A stretch of DNA of 38,693 nt from a bacterium (GTDB lineage Bacteria; Krumholzibacteriota; Krumholzibacteriia; LZORAL124-64-63). The position numbers and the translations under genes were made by a program. The notes under the pieces are model-generated. The model did no database searches and was not told the origin of the DNA. It saw only the letters and a list, made by a program, of their open reading frames with translations. The stretch spans positions 1 to 38,693 of the forward strand of contig JAAEOA010000069.1 in assembly GCA_024223715.1 (NCBI GenBank). The letters are read 5' to 3'. Each line of letters opens with the position of its first letter. The stretch's first letter is position 1. Positions 7,545 to 18,200 of the stretch are shown piece by piece.

Positions 7545-8797
7545 TTTTGAGGTTTTTTCCTGGCGGCAGGAAATAAAACATTATTTAAAATCAAACGGTA
7601 TCCGGGCGAAGTGGGGTACAAATCCAGATCTGTTGGAGGGTCTCCCACCCTGTGTTGATAATCTTCAGGGTCGTGTCCACCCAGAAATGTCCAGGTGCCC
7701 TGCCCTCGGCGGCCATGAATATATTTCACTTCATCGGTACCCTCAACGGCAGCCAAAACTGTTACCGAGCGTTTCAAATGCTTTTTAAGGTAGCCGGTGG
7801 TCTGCCCCAGAAAGCCATTAATCACATTGACATGGTTCTGTGTCAGCATAGCCGGTACCGGATCGTATTTGGCAGCGAAAGCAAAGAGAGTGAAATAGTC
7901 GGCCTCCGCCCCTCGCATCACGGAATAATTACTGGTATCGAGGTCGCTGAATTCATACATCATGGGGTTGGTCACCAGTTTAAAATCCTCAAAGGCCAGA
8001 GTATTGTTGAAATCACTCTGGCCCCGATAAGTAGGATCGTAAGATGTATTGTCAAACGGAGCCGCCACAATATCGGTCTGCATCCAGGCCAGGGCAATGT
8101 CGATGGTATCGGTGGCTGAACACATGGCAAACAGGAAGCCGCCGCCACCAACATATTCGGCAATTGTACCGGCAACAGCGTGTTTTAATTCCCAGGCCGT
8201 GCCGTACCCCAAAGCCTGAGCCATTTCTTCAGTGCTGTGTTTTTGTTCCAGATACCATTCTTCGAGCCCGAAATTAGCGTAAAACTTTCCATACTGACCG
8301 GTGAAATCTTCATGATGAAGATGCAACCAGTCAAAATCGTTCAAGTCACCGCGAAGAATTTCTTCATCGTAAATAACATCGTAAGGGACTTCTGCGTAGG
8401 TCAGGGCCATGGTTACGGCATCGTCCCATGGTTGCTTGTTGGGAGGACTGTAAATGGCAATGCGTGGGGGTTTTTCCAGCAAAACCTCATCCATGTTTTC
8501 CTGTTGGACCGTTCGGCGGATGGCCTGAATTTCCTGCTCGGTAATGCTCTGGTAACTAACTCCCAGCAGACGGGCGTCCATGCGCACCCGGGCATTGTCT
8601 TCCAGCAGAAAACTGCCCCCGCGATAATTCAGCAACCAGTTAACTTTATCCCCTGCCTGGAGAGTGTGGAAGGCAACTCCGTAAGCACGCAAATGATTGC
8701 GCTGGTCAAGATCCATGGGTATTAGCAAATAAGACTGTGCCAGGGCCGGGAAAACCGAAACCATCAGAATCAATAGAGTCAAAATCAACCGCATCAT
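7538..8797 (-). CDS. Exported ThuA/glutamine-amidotransferase-like protein (last gene of envelope operon)
   Basis: The 419-residue protein carries a clear signal peptide (residues 1-20, cut after ALA) and should be periplasmic. An N-terminal module begins YLLIPMDLDQRNHL. A flavodoxin-like alpha/beta core follows, with PRIAIYSPP near 111, WLHLHHEDF near 157, a GGFLFAMC element (Cys226) resembling the nucleophile elbow of class I glutamine amidotransferases, and FLGGHDPEDY near 371. The last resembles the C-terminal LGHD segment of ThuA-like domains. The active site is not proven. From memory, database entries of this type are sometimes labelled asparagine synthetase B; I see no AsnB motif and do not support that name. 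Its ATG overlaps the stop of the TPR gene (ATGA) with AGGAG six bases upstream, so it is translationally coupled. Confidence 0.8.
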   Translation of the reverse strand: MMRLILTLLILMVSVFPALAQSYLLIPMDLDQRNHLRAYGVAFHTLQAGDKVNWLLNYRGGSFLLEDNARVRMDARLLGVSYQSITEQEIQAIRRTVQQENMDEVLLEKPPRIAIYSPPNKQPWDDAVTMALTYAEVPYDVIYDEEILRGDLNDFDWLHLHHEDFTGQYGKFYANFGLEEWYLEQKHSTEEMAQALGYGTAWELKHAVAGTIAEYVGGGGFLFAMCSATDTIDIALAWMQTDIVAAPFDNTSYDPTYRGQSDFNNTLAFEDFKLVTNPMMYEFSDLDTSNYSVMRGAEADYFTLFAFAAKYDPVPAMLTQNHVNVINGFLGQTTGYLKKHLKRSVTVLAAVEGTDEVKYIHGRRGQGTWTFLGGHDPEDYQHRVGDPPTDLDLYPTSPGYRLILNNVLFPAARKKPQKT

Positions 8798-10740
8798 GGT
8801 AAACTCCTGACGGCGTCACGGGCGTCGTCAATAAACAGGTAGTCGGGGTACTGAGCGAGCAACAACTCCAGGGTGCTTCGGGCGTCCTGGTCTTGGCCCA
8901 ATTCTTTTTCCAGTTCGCTTTTTCGCATAAGTGAATTTGCGGGAAAACGACCTCGCGGATGTTCACGGGAAATGGTTTGGAAAAGCTCCACCGCTTCCTG
9001 TAAGCGCCCCTGCTTGGCGTACAGGTTCGCCAACTCAAAACGAGCCCGTTCCATTAAATGCTGAGGTTCCTCCATATCCAGTCGGCGTATTCCTTCTTTT
9101 ATAAAATCTTCCAATGCCTGCATTCTCTCCTGAGGTTTTACCACCAGGTCAAAATAAACTGCCTGCGAATAGAGAAGGAGCATCTCCGGCCCTCCGCTGG
9201 CATTGTCCATTTCTTCGGTAATGGCCAGGCCCAATTCCAGAGCATCGTTAGCATACGGAGCAGCGGGATTGTCCATGGCCACCACGGCAAAACGGTCTCG
9301 CGCAGTGACCAGATTACCCTGAGCCAAATCCAGCCGGGCCAAATGATAATGAGCATGCCCGCCGGCTTTCCTGAAATCAGGATCCCGCCCCAGCCGCGTC
9401 AGGACAATTCGGCCACGGGTGGTATCGCCAGCGGCAAGGTAACACTCGCCCAGGCTAAGGCGCACCAGGGCCACTCCAGGTAAGGGTAAATCCATATCAA
9501 GCAAAAGACTTTCCAACCCTCGGGCAGCAGTGGCCGGTTGTTGTAATTCATCTCTGGTGAAAGCGGCCAGCTTTAATTGAGAAGAATACAAATGTTTGCT
9601 TTGAGGATTAACTTTCAGGACCTGCCGCAGTAATTCGTCAAAACGATCAGCTGCTTCCTGCGGGTTTTCACCCAGCACATCTTTTTCCAAAGCAATTTCA
9701 CAAACAGCAGCCAAATTGTCAGCCGCCCGACGACGAATACCCTGATCATAATTGCTGTCGCTTATCAACCATGCCAGAACATCGAGCAAATAATCGACGG
9801 TGGATTGAAGTTCTTCCGGGTTGTTTTCCGTAATTTCCAGATGAGACATTTCCCGCTGCAAGGTTACCGAATTCTGCAAAACTGCCAGCATGCCACTGCG
9901 TTTGCCGAACAATGAATGAGCCCGTTGGCTGGCATCAAATGTATTGCCTTCCATTAGGTACAAATTAGCTGCCAGAATAATTTCCGATGAATTAGCTTCC
10001 GGCTCGGTGGCCCGGTGGGTCAACTGTTTCAAAAAATCAGGCATTTTTCCAGGCAGGTATCCCCCTTCCAGAATTTCCGTTCGTACCAATCCAAGATTGA
10101 ACGGGTTGCTTCGCAAATCGGCCACCATGGCATCGGCAGAGAGTTCATACTCTTGCATTTCCAACAAGACCACAGCTTTTTGTCGGCCCATGAACAATTT
10201 GTCATCCAATACCGTACGCATGGAATCAATCAAATCATTGGCAATGACAGGCCGATGAGCTTCTTTGAACAGCTCCACTGTCACCATACCAGCACTTCGT
10301 TTGTTGGGACTGGTGGAGATAAACCCGTCGGCGGCCATGCGGGCGGAATCAGGATGGTCCACAGCCAGAAGTGATGTTGTCAGAGAACGCCAGAAACCTG
10401 CATTGTTGGGCTGGCCATTTAAAGCCTGACGGCAAATTTCCACAGCCTTTTTATGATCCTGACGTAACTGAGCCAAGCGAATTCTTCGTGAAATTAATTC
10501 CCTCTGCAAGGCACTGTGCTGGGACAATTCGGCCAAAAGGCTTTCTGCGCGACCCACACTTTTTAATGTCAGTAGCCGATCAAGTTCCACCAACCTGCGG
10601 CGCATATCCACCACCGAGCCTGACGATGGCCTTGGGTGTTGTTCAGGCAAAGGCATGCCCTTGCTTTGAGCCAAGACAGGAGCGCAACAAAACATCAGCA
10701 AAATAATGACTGAGGTGGGAAGTTTACGGATGAGTGTCAT
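8794..10740 (-). CDS. Exported tetratricopeptide-repeat protein
   Basis: This 648-residue protein has a signal peptide (residues 1-24, cut near VLAQ). Nearly all the rest is alpha-helical repeats with the TPR rhythm of small and aromatic residues. Examples are the repeats around ALNGQPNNAGFWRSL, the middle GECYLAAGDTTRGR segment and the C-terminal ANLYAKQGRLQEAVELFQ. The C-terminal repeats look like those of outer-membrane assembly or CpoB/BamD-type scaffolds. It is most likely a periplasmic scaffold that holds partner proteins; no enzymatic motif is seen. It starts one base after the DUF4175 gene and overlaps the ThuA-like gene by four bases, so it should be made in step with both. The specific partner is unknown. 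Confidence 0.83.
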   Translation of the reverse strand: MTLIRKLPTSVIILLMFCCAPVLAQSKGMPLPEQHPRPSSGSVVDMRRRLVELDRLLTLKSVGRAESLLAELSQHSALQRELISRRIRLAQLRQDHKKAVEICRQALNGQPNNAGFWRSLTTSLLAVDHPDSARMAADGFISTSPNKRSAGMVTVELFKEAHRPVIANDLIDSMRTVLDDKLFMGRQKAVVLLEMQEYELSADAMVADLRSNPFNLGLVRTEILEGGYLPGKMPDFLKQLTHRATEPEANSSEIILAANLYLMEGNTFDASQRAHSLFGKRSGMLAVLQNSVTLQREMSHLEITENNPEELQSTVDYLLDVLAWLISDSNYDQGIRRRAADNLAAVCEIALEKDVLGENPQEAADRFDELLRQVLKVNPQSKHLYSSQLKLAAFTRDELQQPATAARGLESLLLDMDLPLPGVALVRLSLGECYLAAGDTTRGRIVLTRLGRDPDFRKAGGHAHYHLARLDLAQGNLVTARDRFAVVAMDNPAAPYANDALELGLAITEEMDNASGGPEMLLLYSQAVYFDLVVKPQERMQALEDFIKEGIRRLDMEEPQHLMERARFELANLYAKQGRLQEAVELFQTISREHPRGRFPANSLMRKSELEKELGQDQDARSTLELLLAQYPDYLFIDDARDAVRSLP

Positions 10741-10741
10741 T

Positions 10742-13700
10742 TTAGGGCACTTCCACTTCCCGCGCTTTCATTTTGCGCATTTTCTCAAGAGCTTCAAAAT
10801 AACGACGCACCAGCCCCCGGTATTCCAAAGGTGCTTTTTCCAGAGGCTGATAGCGCAGATCGAAGGGACTTTTCTCAGTACCATCGAGAGTCCCGCCATA
10901 CAAGCCACCATTCTTCCCATACAATTCCTGAGCGGTATGGCTTTCTCGCCGGGATGAATAATCTCGCTGGCGAACACTGTTGCGTGCATCGAGCATGCGG
11001 CTGAGAATTCTTTCCTGCCTGATGAGAGTTTCTTCGCTGACCAGCCCCTGCTCCACTTCCTGACTCAGAGTTTCCATGAGATCGCCCAGCTGACCCAAAT
11101 CGCCAAGCACCCTATCTCCTTCAGGATTTTCCCTGGCTTCCTCCGCTAACTCCTGCATACGGCCAGCCAACTGCCCCTGTCCTTCACCCAAACGTTTCAT
11201 TTGAGCCCGGGCCTGTTGACTGATGCCACGGTTGGCAAGCATCTGACGCATTTGTTCAGTCATTGCATTCAGCTCTGCCTGATCTTTGGCCATGCTTTTT
11301 AATTGTTCGGAAAGACTCATTTGCTGCTGCTGGTCACCACTGCCACCACTGCTGCTGCTGCTCATCTGGGCTTCGGTCAACAAACCAATGACCATACGGT
11401 TAGCCAAAGCCAAACTGCTGGTGGTGGCTTTTCTGGCTGTTTGAGCCCTGTTCTCCTCGAGGGCCCGCAACCCTTCACCCTGCTTCTCAATCACTTCATC
11501 GACTTTGGCTAACAATTTGAGAATGCGCTTGGGGTTCGACTCCAGCAACATATTCAACCGGTCTCGAACTCCAATGGCTGCTTTCTGTATGCGATGCTGG
11601 TCCCGTGTAAGGTTCAAAGTTCGAACATCACGAATGCGTGCGGGAATTTGTCCGGCAATTTTTTCCTGTCGATCTGAAAGGGCCAGCATATCAGCAGCCA
11701 GCTGTCGCAAAGATGAAACCTGATGCTGGTCCATGGCCGCTTGCATGGCCGATTGAGTTTTTAATATCACATGATACAAAGAGCCCATATCCCGCAGGGC
11801 TTGTTGCTGCATTTTGGCTGCCATTTCCGGATCCATCTGTTCCCCATCCTGGGACAGTGCCTCCGATGCTTTGCTCATGCTTTCTTTGCTTTTTTGCTGA
11901 TCCATTTGTTGCAGCGCCTGCTCCAAAGCCTTCTGCATTTCTTCACTGCCAGGAGTCTGTTTCTCTGCGTTCTTTTCTTCCAGATTTGCCAGCGCTTCTT
12001 CCAGTTTTTCTCTCAATTGTTCCATCTCTTCGGACAGAGCTTCCTGCCGACGAGCCAATTCTTCAGCGTCCGGTGTTTCCTGAGACTCGCCTTCAGAATT
12101 TGACTCACTTTTTTCACCCGATTCATTTTCACCACCGGATTCCTGAGGATCACCCGATTCACTTTTTTGTTCAGATTCACTGTCTTGTTCGGACTCTCCG
12201 CTTTCACCCTCAGCTGATTCACTGGACTCTTTGTTTTCAGAGCCTTCAGAATTTGCCGCCTGTTCTTTTTCTTCGGCCAATTGCCGGCTCAAGTCAGCCA
12301 GCTCCTGTTGCTTGCGAATCATTTTTTCCAGAAGACTGGCAATGCCTTCCATTTCCTGCTGCTGGTCCATGCGTTGCATCATGGCCAAAGCAGCATCCAG
12401 CTTGCGAGCCATTTCCTTTTGGTTTTTTGCCACTTCCTGCATGGCATTGGCTAATTCCTCAGGAGACAGACGCCCTTCACTGTTTTCCATCTTGCGCATG
12501 AGCTGGTCAAGTTCCGCACTGCTGCTCTGGTCCAGCAACTGAGAAACTTCTTCCGCGCGATCCAGCATTTGTTCCGATGCCATCTGACTCGATGCCAGTT
12601 TATCAACATCCTGCTGCAGTTGTTGGGCCACTTTCGAGAGTTCTTCCTGCATGCGTTTCTGCCGCTCCATTGCGGCTTCCATTTCCTTCTGACGAGCCCA
12701 GTCAGGAATGGGGTTTTTCAGCAATTCCCGGGTCAGGCGGTCCAAATCGGCCCCCAGTTTTTTACCCCGGTTGCGCATCTCTTCCAATTCTCCCCGCCGT
12801 TCCATACTGCTATCAGCCTGAGCCGCAAGAACATCTGCGGCAGATGGCAATTGCAAACGAACCACATTGGAAAAACCAACTCCCCTGGGTAGAGGCCGGC
12901 GGTTGTCCCGAGCCTCCACCCTCAGCTCAAGAACATCGCCCGGAACCATGTTCAACCGGCTGAAATCGGATTCCAAAAATATTCCCATTTGCAAAGGCTG
13001 GCTCTCAGAGGAATCAAAACCCTCGAAGAATTGGGGTTTGATAACAATTTCACCAGCAGAAGTGGACCAGTTTATTTCTCCACTGGAATGACTTTGCTGA
13101 GGCCATATCTGATAGCTCTCGAACTCATCTTTCGAATCTGATAAGGAGCCTTTTTGGTCGTTTAATCGAAATCCCAAAATCAGAGAAGACAGCCCGTAGT
13201 CATCGGCAGCTTCAGTTTCCATTTCCACCAGGCCGTGAATGGGTAGAATTCCATCGTCATTGGCTCTATGCAAACCGGCTATGGGAATGTCATCTTCAGT
13301 GGCAATTATTTCATAATGAAGGGGATTAACATTGCTCAGCCCAAAGTTATCCAGTAGAACAAAATGCAAAGAAGCTGATTCGGTTACGGAAAATTTCCCC
13401 GCAAAGCTGGAACCGGTAATTGCCAAAGGCAAAGTATCTCCCAAAGAGGAAACCAGGACCAGGGATTGTAAGTCGTGATTGGTTTCCCCAGTCAGGTTCA
13501 AGGTGGAACCCGAGGGTACTTCCAGCCAAGTGGGTAAACGTTTCATTTCCCGGGTGATCAGATGCATGTATGGCGGTGGGTTCACCAGCCCGGCCAGTTC
13601 AGTAATCATGGGGTGATGCCGGACCTGAACTTTTTGGGCTTCCGTCGTGGTCTCTGCCCGGCGGAATCGCCATTGAAAATCTTCCTGAATGGATTCCACA

Positions 13701-14503
13701 TTTGCAACCCAGCGTCGATACGGTTCATGCCTGGTCAGGGTAGTTGAAACAATTGGTAACCTAAAGGCCATCAGAGGCTGCCATTCACCGGTTCCCATTT
13801 TTATTTCACAATAGGCTTTGTCAGAATTGCCCATGGAATCGAAAGCTTCCACTACGAGGCTACCGCCGGCCACCACAAAACCATCTCCATCAACGGCGTG
13901 AAGACCACCATGGGGAGCCTCGGTCCAAATCATCCCGGGGTTCCAGAGACGCTGCCAGCCTTGATCAAGAGTGGGTCCGGGTGCTGTAACAAAAGTTACA
14001 GACAATAACATGCACAGGGCCACAGCCAGCCAGGTTTGTCCCTGGCGATTGAAAGGAACCACATCGGCGGGTTGCAACCGTTGCAAATGGTCAGCTGCCC
14101 GGACAAAGAGACGGCGTCGCAGTTCAATTGCCACACTGCTTTTGTCGGACCAGCGGGCGGTGTCGCGAACCGCCTCCTCGGAGGCAATCAGAACATTGGC
14201 AAAATACCCCCGTTTTTCGGCCAAGTGAACCCATTGCTGTTCATTGCGAAGACGCCACACACGCCCCAGAAGATTGTTCCAAAGCAAAGCCACCAAAGCC
14301 AAACCAAGAGTTACCAGAAAACCATAAGTCACAAAACGTTCAGGCTCAACAGCCTGCCCCAGCAACCAAACCGTGAGCATAAGCAGAGAACCGCCCACAC
14401 CCACCACACGGGCCACGCCAAACCACCCCACCCGCAACAAAGTGCGCCGGTGCAGATGCTTCAGCCTTTCCTGAAACAGATTTTCTGGTGTTTGGTTTGG
14501 CAT
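10742..14503 (-). CDS. DUF4175-type giant membrane-anchored coiled-coil protein
   Basis: The 1253-residue protein starts with two membrane segments (about residues 30-52 and 58-80), a short cytoplasmic stretch, and a third (about 155-173). An extracytoplasmic beta-rich part follows (about 180-560). The C-terminal half is helical and very rich in Gln, Glu, Lys and Met, predicted coiled coil, interrupted by a roughly 80-residue Ser/Glu/Gly linker (bases 12050-12280). This layout matches the DUF4175 family, which I know mainly from FCB bacteria and planctomycetes beside DUF4159 and MoxR/BatA-type genes; its function is not established. It ends one base before the TPR gene. The start is ATG 14503, with only a weak GGAA upstream. 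No catalytic residues are recognisable, so a structural or tethering role in the periplasm is the simplest reading. Confidence 0.85.
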   Translation of the reverse strand: MPNQTPENLFQERLKHLHRRTLLRVGWFGVARVVGVGGSLLMLTVWLLGQAVEPERFVTYGFLVTLGLALVALLWNNLLGRVWRLRNEQQWVHLAEKRGYFANVLIASEEAVRDTARWSDKSSVAIELRRRLFVRAADHLQRLQPADVVPFNRQGQTWLAVALCMLLSVTFVTAPGPTLDQGWQRLWNPGMIWTEAPHGGLHAVDGDGFVVAGGSLVVEAFDSMGNSDKAYCEIKMGTGEWQPLMAFRLPIVSTTLTRHEPYRRWVANVESIQEDFQWRFRRAETTTEAQKVQVRHHPMITELAGLVNPPPYMHLITREMKRLPTWLEVPSGSTLNLTGETNHDLQSLVLVSSLGDTLPLAITGSSFAGKFSVTESASLHFVLLDNFGLSNVNPLHYEIIATEDDIPIAGLHRANDDGILPIHGLVEMETEAADDYGLSSLILGFRLNDQKGSLSDSKDEFESYQIWPQQSHSSGEINWSTSAGEIVIKPQFFEGFDSSESQPLQMGIFLESDFSRLNMVPGDVLELRVEARDNRRPLPRGVGFSNVVRLQLPSAADVLAAQADSSMERRGELEEMRNRGKKLGADLDRLTRELLKNPIPDWARQKEMEAAMERQKRMQEELSKVAQQLQQDVDKLASSQMASEQMLDRAEEVSQLLDQSSSAELDQLMRKMENSEGRLSPEELANAMQEVAKNQKEMARKLDAALAMMQRMDQQQEMEGIASLLEKMIRKQQELADLSRQLAEEKEQAANSEGSENKESSESAEGESGESEQDSESEQKSESGDPQESGGENESGEKSESNSEGESQETPDAEELARRQEALSEEMEQLREKLEEALANLEEKNAEKQTPGSEEMQKALEQALQQMDQQKSKESMSKASEALSQDGEQMDPEMAAKMQQQALRDMGSLYHVILKTQSAMQAAMDQHQVSSLRQLAADMLALSDRQEKIAGQIPARIRDVRTLNLTRDQHRIQKAAIGVRDRLNMLLESNPKRILKLLAKVDEVIEKQGEGLRALEENRAQTARKATTSSLALANRMVIGLLTEAQMSSSSSGGSGDQQQQMSLSEQLKSMAKDQAELNAMTEQMRQMLANRGISQQARAQMKRLGEGQGQLAGRMQELAEEARENPEGDRVLGDLGQLGDLMETLSQEVEQGLVSEETLIRQERILSRMLDARNSVRQRDYSSRRESHTAQELYGKNGGLYGGTLDGTEKSPFDLRYQPLEKAPLEYRGLVRRYFEALEKMRKMKAREVEVP

Positions 14504-14541
14504 TCTATTTCCGTGCCGCCAGAGTGCGACTGTCCTCCATA

Positions 14542-15219
14542 TCAGGGATGGGTCAAAGCATACATAAGAATATTCACCGCCATTTGAGTGGCTGCCTCCC
14601 GTACTGCGGGTGGATTGCCGTGCACATGGGCATCTTCAAGGCCATCGCCGATATCTGAAGACCAAGTGTAAAAAACCACCAGCCGGCCTTCATGAAATAC
14701 GCCAAAACCCTGTGCAGGTTCCCCATCATGCTTATGTATCTTCGGCAGGACTGGCAAATCATAAAACGAATGATAGATGGGGTGGGTGGCTGGAAGGGGA
14801 ATCAGAGGGCTGTCAGGATACAGATTTGCCACCATTTCCCGGAATGAAGCGTCCAAGCCGTAATTATCATCAGCATATAAAAACCCGCCGGCAGCCAGCC
14901 AGATTCTCAGCTCATCCAGTTCCTGGTCGTCCAGAAGAACCCGCCCGTGGCCCGACATATACAAAAATGGGTATTTGTACAGTTTTTCACTGTCCAAAGT
15001 TACCACCACTTCATTTTTTGCCGTTTTGATTCCCGTTCGGCGTTCAAAGGCTTCAAGCCAGTTGGGAATACTGCTCGGGTCACAATACCAGTCGCCACCG
15101 CCTTCGTACTGTAAGCGGGCAATATTGACTTCCGGGTCCAGAGGAACGGCGGCAAAGCTTGAGAGGCCAAAACCACATATCAGTAAGCTCAGCAGAAACC
15201 AAATAAAAACGGGTTTCAA
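14542..15219 (-). CDS. Exported DUF4159 protein
   Basis: The 225-residue product has a signal peptide (about residues 1-24) and a single DUF4159 domain. Family features are NIARLQYEGGGDWY near residue 32, LYMSGHGRVLLDDQELDELR (87-106), GGFLYADDNYG (111-121) and HPIYHSFYDLP near 146. The domain belongs to the glutamine-amidotransferase/ThuA-like fold, but the position of the usual nucleophilic cysteine is taken by Asp in YADD, so classical amidotransferase chemistry is unlikely. The start is TTG 15219, overlapping the kinase stop in a TTGA quartet, with GGAAGGA eight bases upstream; this implies translational coupling. The function of DUF4159 proteins is not known. Confidence 0.86.
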   Translation of the reverse strand: MKPVFIWFLLSLLICGFGLSSFAAVPLDPEVNIARLQYEGGGDWYCDPSSIPNWLEAFERRTGIKTAKNEVVVTLDSEKLYKYPFLYMSGHGRVLLDDQELDELRIWLAAGGFLYADDNYGLDASFREMVANLYPDSPLIPLPATHPIYHSFYDLPVLPKIHKHDGEPAQGFGVFHEGRLVVFYTWSSDIGDGLEDAHVHGNPPAVREAATQMAVNILMYALTHP

Positions 15220-18200
15220 GATTGGGGTCCTTCCAGGGTGTCAATACGCAAACGGGGCAATTTCAACTCGGCAAGAGCACCGTTGCCATGAGTTTCAACA
15301 TCGGGACGATTGCGCAGAACAATGCGGCCGCCCATACGATCGGCAAGGTTCCGGCAAATGGCCAGCCCCAGACCGGTGCCTTTGCTCTTGGTGGAAAAAT
15401 AAGGATCAAAGAGACGATCGGCCACCTCGGGAGCTAAGCCGCTGCCGTTATCGGCCCACCGCAGGGTAACCGATTCTGAGTCCACGTACCAATCAATGTC
15501 CAGAACTACGGTCTGGCTTTCACCCACGGCATCAAGACTGTTTTGCATTAAATTGCCCAGAATTTTCTGCAGAGAATCTTTGTTAGCCAGAACCAGAGGA
15601 AGATCTTTGCTTTCCTGATTCACTGAAAAAGTAGACTGCGAATCGGCTGAGCCGTAACGCTGCAGCGTATCGTTAACCACCATTTGAAAATCCAGAGCTT
15701 CACGTTGCAGGTCACCCGGACGGCCCAGCAGGCTGAATTCAGCGGCAATTGACCGCAACAGTTCCACTTGGGTCAAAACCCGGGTCATGGTATCGCCCAT
15801 GATTTTATCCAATTGAGGATGTTTGTCTTTCCAGGCTTGCTGAAGCAACTGAACAGATAGCTGAATGGGAGTCAGAGGGTTCTTGATTTCATGGGCCACC
15901 TGTCGGGCCAATTCAGCATTGATCGCCAATTTCCGGGTTTGCAAAAACTCGGTGATGTCTTCGAAAACAAGCATGGTATCGCAGCGTTCATCTGGCAAAT
16001 CCAGAGGCGCCATGGCCCCGCGCAAGGTCCTGACTGCGTCGTGACTGCTCATCTCTCCCCCCCAGCGTTCAGCTCCCTCGGCCAATTCCAGAAATCGGTC
16101 CAGCAAAGCAAGAACACCCTGAGTTTCATCGTTCCCCGGGTCGAAATCCACCAGGATGGTTCGGCCGGCAGGATTCAGAGAAATCACCCGGCGATTTTCA
16201 TCCACCACAGCCACCCCTACGGTGACTCGATCAAGCACCGAAGTGAGAAATTTTTCCCTGGCTTCCAGGTCTTCGCGAGCGGAGGAAAGCTCAGACCGCA
16301 TAACACGGAAGGCAGTAGTCAAACGCCCAACTTCATCTCGGCCCGATTCCGGCAAAGGAGCTTTAAAATCTCCTTTGGCCATGGACTGTGTAGCAGTCAG
16401 GAGCAACCGCAACGGCCGGAACAAATTCCAGGACATAAGCAAAGCCAGCATAAGAGCGGTCAGGAGAATAAGGTTGGCCATACCCGCCAGAAACAGAACC
16501 GTGGAACGGCGTTGTTCTTCAAATTGAATTTCACGATCAGGGAAAGCCAGAGCCAGCACAGCCGGAACTTTGCGAATGCCAAAAACGCCCGAAGACAGTC
16601 TGGAAAAAGTAGCCAAAGGTTGAGCACCAGTAAAAGCGAAAGGCCGCCCTGCAAATGAAAAGACCCCCGCAGCCTGGGCGTGATCCATTAGGACCCCCAT
16701 CATATCCGGGTTGGCCAACAATGGCTCCCGCCCGGAAAAAACACCTTCCGGATGACTGGCCAAAACCGGCCGACCTCCAAGACGAAGAGTGGCCTGGCCG
16801 TTAATCAAATCGGCCAGGCTTCCCAGCAGCTTACGGTCCAACAATTGGCGATACAAAAAGAAGCCATTGCGAATACGACCATCGCGCAGCACTTGGGTAT
16901 CGGAAATAGCCAGAACGCCGGACAGGTCAATAGGCACAACAGTGGCCACGAATATCTGGTCCCCATCTTCCATGACCACCATGGGAGATGTACGGGCAGC
17001 AGCCAGCAAAAGACCAGCTTCTTCCGGTTCCAGATCGCTGAGGGTTTCGTCCAAAATTAAAGTGCCATCGCCTCCAAAGACCATAGCCTGACGGCCCTGG
17101 CGAGGATCGACGGGGCTTTTACCCTCCAATTGGCCAATGAGCATGTCATTGATATAATCACTGCCGGAAAGGGAATAAGCCTGTTCCTCCAGCAGTTGGC
17201 GCAACTGCTGCACCGCGGTATCCAATCCCGTTCTGGTCCGACTTCGGGCTTCGGCTCGAATGCGTTCGTGTCCCACTCTGTCCACCGAGGTTCCAACCAC
17301 CAGCAGGAGCAGCAGTCCAAAAAAGAGGTAGCCGGCCAGGAATTGTTCCTGAAAACCGGTCGACCAGGTTGGGCCCAAATCGGAGACGCCTCCTTTGGGA
17401 AATATACCTTTGAGACGCCGGAAAATCTGGAGAAACAATACCAAGAGAGCCAGGAAGACCAGGTTCAAAAGCATAAGTCGGGAAAGATCCAACAAATTCT
17501 CCCGTTGCCGGGCCTGTTTAACTCCCAGCAAATATCCCTCTCCGGCATAGTTGGCCAGATCTGAAGGAATGGTTTTCCATTGGCAAAGGAATTTGTCATC
17601 CCCGATTTGTATTTCAGCCTGAGACTGTTCCCCCGTTTTCAAATCTTCCAGCATGGATCTGAACTCAGGGTCCGGAATGCCCATTTGGCCCACATCGAGC
17701 CAGCCCTTGTCGTCTCCCCGTAATAAAATGACAGGTTTGTCTATTTCGGAGCGGGGCCGATAACCGCTCAAACTGGTATTGGCCGGTCGGGTTAGAGTGG
17801 CCAATTGGGTGGAGATACGCCAACTGCGAATAGGGAATTCCACCCGGATCCACCCCAGGTTGCCCTGCCTGTTGATCAGGCCGGACAAAACCAGTTCATC
17901 ACCATCGTGAAAGATTCGTCTTTCTTCTGTGAACTCCACCGTAATAGATTCTGATTTTTCCGGCAGCAAATCTTCGTGAACTCGTTTTCGACTGCCCACC
18001 TGAAAATTAACTTCACCCATGAACCCGGTGGTGAAAAGACTTTCCTCTTGATCGAACTCATCGGTTAATTCCACTGACAGAGGGAAACCCAGATCTCGTA
18101 AGCTGGATTTCCTCCACAATAAATAGGCCGGTTCGTCACGCCACACATCGTGACTGTCAGGGGGCAGAATTCCACTTTGGCCATCCTGTTCACGCATTTC

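Noticed and set aside
7538..8797. Asparagine synthetase B as the name of the ThuA-like protein
   Set aside because: It has a signal peptide and none of the N-terminal Cys amidotransferase or ATP pyrophosphatase motifs of AsnB.
11638..12501. 287-codon plus-strand frame inside the DUF4175 gene
   Set aside because: It is a mirror of the low-complexity coding strand (Pro/Phe/His-rich), has no ribosome site and no domain; the minus-strand frame is coherent over 1253 residues.
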